Positions 5,945-8,645 of a stretch of DNA of 8,645 nucleotides are shown one piece after another. Source of the DNA: Candidatus Hydrogenedentota bacterium (GTDB taxonomy: Bacteria > Hydrogenedentota > Hydrogenedentia > Hydrogenedentales > SCBR16-9); assembly GCA_007116095.1 (NCBI GenBank), contig SKJD01000183.1, positions 1 to 8,645 on the forward strand, given 5' to 3'. Position numbers and translations under genes: made by a program. The notes beneath the pieces were generated by a model. The model saw only the letters and a program-made list of their open reading frames with translations. It ran no database searches and was not told the DNA's origin. How positions within the stretch are numbered: the first letter of the stretch is position 1; each line of letters opens with the position of its first letter.

Positions 5945-8473
5945 CTAACGGGCCAGATCATGGTCCACCGTGATGGTATGCTCGGCAATCAGCTCTACCT
6001 CGAGCGCCTCGTCTTCGCGCGCTCCGGGATCGCCCCAACTCAGGCGTAAGGTCCCGGTCCCGGGCATCACATTGTCCAGTACATACCGGCCATTGGAGGC
6101 CGTCCGGGTCGAGTATGGCGAAAAGCTGTACCCTTCGGGATAGTATGCCACCTGTACATCAGGCGCCGCCCGGCCATCCTGCGTAATACGTCCTTCCAAC
6201 TGTGCTCCCCGCTGCAACACAATTTCCAGCCCTCGAAGATCCCGGTCACTCTCCGGCAGGGAAACCGCACCAGGCTGGTAATCCGAATGCGTCGCCTCCA
6301 ACGCATCGTCCGGACCAACCTGCTGGCGCTGTATGGAAAAGCGTCCTTGTTCATTAGTGGTCGTGGAAGTCATAACCGCAGAGGTCTGCGTATCGAACCG
6401 CACCTGGGCAGACGGTATGGGGCGCCCCATCCGGTCCACCACCACGCCCTCACATTGGGGCGCGGGGCGTAAGCGGATAGCAAGCTCTCGCCGCGCATGA
6501 CCGGGGCCGATGCCTTCAATGAGTTGCCGGTGCGTGATGTAATCGTGGGTGCGGATACTGATCCAGGCCATACCGCCCAGGCCCTGCAACTCAAAGCACC
6601 CGTCTTCGTGATACCCTACCGAGCTGTAGTTTCCATACTGCTGCGATGCATCGGCAAATAGGGCGCGGTACTCCGTTGGGTTCATCCCCGAAGGCGCAGC
6701 GCTCGCATCCCCGATGCTGGAGACGGCCACTCCAAAAAGCTCAATCGGCCGATTGCTCCGGGCATCCACCACGCGACCGCGCAATGTGTTGCCACTGTCC
6801 AGAACCACCTGCAAATTCTGTGTATTCGCCGGGATATTTTCCAGGGCCTTGTTCACATAACTCCCATGCCTGAACACCAGGCGATAGCGTCCCACAGCTT
6901 CCAGCACCAGACGAAACCGTCCCGAATCGTCGGCAATAACCTGGGCACGGCCTTCAGGTTCATTAAGCTGCTGAACTGCCAAAACCTGAACATGCGGGAT
7001 GGGACTACCAGTGGCATCTTGTACGATACCATCAATCATAGCGACTCCAGACGGATCAAAGACCAAGGTGAGCGGCCCTATCTGCTCGCCTGGGGCGACT
7101 TCCAGCGTCGCGAGCTCCTGAAAAGAAACACCGCCTATCAGGGCGTCTATCCGGTACGTTCCCGACTCCAGAAACCTCATGGAGAAGTTCCCTTCGGGAT
7201 CGCTCTGATTTTGTCGGACGATGCGATCCTGATCCTGATCCAGATCCACCATGCCCAACTCCAGGGGGTAAGGTTTTCCATTGGGATCGACGACCTGACC
7301 GTGAATGGCAGCATAACGCATCAAAGTAAATTGCAGATCGTCGCGGCCCTCCGCAGGCAATGCGGCAACACGCTCGGATTCAGACGGCAAATCAACATCG
7401 CCTATGCGATGTTCTGCGATTACGACATAATCCTCGCCCACAGACAGATTTTCAAAGCGAAAATACCCTTCCTCGTCGCTGTAAATCGTCTGGTTGAGCG
7501 GTGGCGCCGTATAATCCATGCTTCCCTGGTTGATGCGCAACGAAACTTCCGGAATCGGATTGCCGTGTTGATCCAGCACCCGCCCCGCGATATGGCTCCG
7601 CTGCGGCACGTGTAGATACAGGTTCACGTCGGAAGTCGTCTCGCCAACCCGCACTTCTACTACCGTATCGGCCTGCCAGGTCTCATCCGGGGTCGCCACC
7701 CCCATCCCTAGACCCAGTCCCTGCAAGAGCGCATGCCGATGCTGGGCGTATTGCAGCGCCTGGTGATAGGGGGGATCAGCTTCCAGGTGCTCCATTGCAA
7801 ACAGGCGGTACGTACCGGGAGTGAGTGACGCGATGTGGTAGCCGCCTTCGGCGTCGGTGGCTTGTGAAAGGTAGGGGGTAGGGGCCGCTTCAATCATGGC
7901 GTCCCGGGAGGACACATACGGCAGGGCCACAACAAAAACGCCGCCCATGGGATTGCCAGAAGCTTCGTTGAATACCTGGCCGCGTACGCCACCGCCCTGA
8001 ACAACCTCAAAGACCTGCTCTGCCTCCTGCGCCAGGGGCACATGCACCAAAGTCTCTGTCGATTCGGAGAAGGCCAGCGATTCTTCCTCCAGCAGGAGCA
8101 CATACCCGGCGGCTTCCAGGTCTTGAAAATGGAATCGCCCCGCGTCATTGCTTCGCACCACCATCCGGAATGCATCGTCTCCAGCGGCCGATTGCAGGGC
8201 CAGACGCAGCCCCGACAAAGACGCTTCCGGATTTTGGCTGGTGAGTCGACCCTGAAAGGCATGTCCGCCCTCACCGACTCCGGGATACGGCGCGATGGCC
8301 GGCGAAAATTGCATTCCAGCAGCCGGGAGGCCTTGCACTGCGCCCATTCGACCCGGGACGTCGGCGCTATCCACGCGGTTCGGGGCCGGTATGCCGCTTC
8401 CCAGATATGGCCAATATAGCCAAAACAGCAACATGGCGCAAAGCCCAAAAATCCCGGCAATCGCATATCGCAT
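5945..8473 (-). CDS. Large anchored or secreted protein of eight carboxypeptidase-regulatory-like repeats
   Basis: An 842-residue protein made almost entirely of beta-sandwich repeats of the carboxypeptidase regulatory-like / CnaB-like type, with no catalytic domain visible. Residues 5-24 are a hydrophobic signal peptide or anchor (start MRYAIAGIFG), followed by a Pro/Gly-rich linker (about 26-70). Repeats begin near 73 (FQGRL), 163 (VRGQV), 295 (IAGRVLDQHGNPIPEV), 390 (IHGQVVDPNGKPYP), 480 (IDGIVQDATGSPIPHV), 564 (LRGRVVDARSNRPIE), 674 (CEGVVVDRMGRPIPSAQV) and 759 (LEGRITQDGRAAPDV). Most carry the later strand G-x-F/Y-x-x-x-x-L/V (for example GRFHFQDLEAAGY, 112-124; GYFRFENL, 336-343). The gap between repeats two and three is longer than the others. 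Such domains give rigid extracellular stalks or surface-binding modules. ATG 8473 has GAGGG seven bases upstream. It is a single-gene unit between a promoter candidate and a terminator. Only two lysines occur (400, 542). Surface, periplasmic or outer-membrane location is inferred; function is unknown. Confidence 0.85.
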   Translation of the reverse strand: MRYAIAGIFGLCAMLLFWLYWPYLGSGIPAPNRVDSADVPGRMGAVQGLPAAGMQFSPAIAPYPGVGEGGHAFQGRLTSQNPEASLSGLRLALQSAAGDDAFRMVVRSNDAGRFHFQDLEAAGYVLLLEEESLAFSESTETLVHVPLAQEAEQVFEVVQGGGVRGQVFNEASGNPMGGVFVVALPYVSSRDAMIEAAPTPYLSQATDAEGGYHIASLTPGTYRLFAMEHLEADPPYHQALQYAQHRHALLQGLGLGMGVATPDETWQADTVVEVRVGETTSDVNLYLHVPQRSHIAGRVLDQHGNPIPEVSLRINQGSMDYTAPPLNQTIYSDEEGYFRFENLSVGEDYVVIAEHRIGDVDLPSESERVAALPAEGRDDLQFTLMRYAAIHGQVVDPNGKPYPLELGMVDLDQDQDRIVRQNQSDPEGNFSMRFLESGTYRIDALIGGVSFQELATLEVAPGEQIGPLTLVFDPSGVAMIDGIVQDATGSPIPHVQVLAVQQLNEPEGRAQVIADDSGRFRLVLEAVGRYRLVFRHGSYVNKALENIPANTQNLQVVLDSGNTLRGRVVDARSNRPIELFGVAVSSIGDASAAPSGMNPTEYRALFADASQQYGNYSSVGYHEDGCFELQGLGGMAWISIRTHDYITHRQLIEGIGPGHARRELAIRLRPAPQCEGVVVDRMGRPIPSAQVRFDTQTSAVMTSTTTNEQGRFSIQRQQVGPDDALEATHSDYQPGAVSLPESDRDLRGLEIVLQRGAQLEGRITQDGRAAPDVQVAYYPEGYSFSPYSTRTASNGRYVLDNVMPGTGTLRLSWGDPGAREDEALEVELIAEHTITVDHDLAR

Positions 8474-8531
8474 GGGAGCGCCCTCGTTGGTTACACCAAA
8501 TACACATTAGATCAAACGCCATGCAACCGTC

Positions 8532-8540
8532 AGTATATCA
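8532..8540 (-). promoter_or_regulatory. Extended -10 promoter candidate of the repeat-protein gene
   Basis: On the - strand TG-A-TATACT (8540-8532) matches an extended -10 element of the housekeeping sigma factor. No good -35 hexamer is found 17 bases upstream, which is usual for extended -10 promoters. Transcription would start near 8525, about 50 bases before the ATG at 8473 and its GAGGG ribosome site. Confidence 0.5.
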
Positions 8541-8645
8541 TATCCAGTCCACGGCACATGAATAATGCGCAATATAAAGCTAAAAACAGTGTCAGGGCAT
8601 TTCGCTTCCCGCATCGGGAGTGGTTGCAACGGGCGTTTCGCCTAC

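Noticed and set aside
6866..7615. A 249-residue open frame on the + strand.
   Set aside because: It is antisense to the eight-repeat protein, with no ribosome site or recognisable domain.

Overview
The window reads as chromosomal DNA from a free-living bacterium with moderate GC content, probably an uncultured environmental lineage. The best lineage clue is a two-gene unit for ether (alkyl) glycerolipid synthesis. Such genes are known from myxobacteria, sulfate-reducing deltaproteobacterial relatives, Planctomycetota and similar phyla. A secreted PKD-domain protein and a large secreted protein of tandem carboxypeptidase-regulatory-like domains point the same way. From memory, the C-terminal half of the PKD protein resembles a domain common in Hydrogenedentota-type genomes. 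That assignment is an inference; there is no rRNA or other phylogenetic marker here.

Layout. On the + strand, bases 1-690 hold an unrecognised membrane-anchored protein whose frame is open to the left edge. After a 144-base gap with a perfect hairpin comes an exported PKD-domain protein (835-1572). Bases 1573-2838 have no convincing long gene. They contain an AT-rich stretch with one possible 22-residue membrane peptide, a MITE-like element of about 323 bp bounded by 28-nt imperfect inverted repeats (2052-2374), and a strong rho-independent terminator on the - strand (2577-2614).

On the - strand, read right to left, an 842-residue protein with eight tandem beta-sandwich repeats (8473-5945) is preceded by an extended -10 promoter candidate. 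A terminator lies about 220 bases downstream of it. A 1-acylglycerol-phosphate-type acyltransferase (5377-4628) follows, overlapping by 17 bases the start of alkyldihydroxyacetonephosphate synthase, AgpS (4644-2839). The AgpS unit ends at the 2577-2614 terminator.

How the genes work together. The acyltransferase and AgpS fit two steps of glycerol ether lipid assembly. The acyltransferase would acylate DHAP or a lysophospholipid, and AgpS would exchange the acyl chain of acyl-DHAP for a fatty alcohol to give alkyl-DHAP. The overlap and shared terminator imply coupled expression. The 842-residue protein and the PKD protein look like separate surface or periplasmic beta-sandwich proteins with no demonstrated link to lipid synthesis.

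The items most worth a second look are the MITE-like element, the ether-lipid gene pair with a 12-bp tandem repeat at its overlap, and the extreme lysine depletion of the 842-residue protein (2 lysines). I found no CRISPR array, tRNA, rRNA, transposase gene or defence system.
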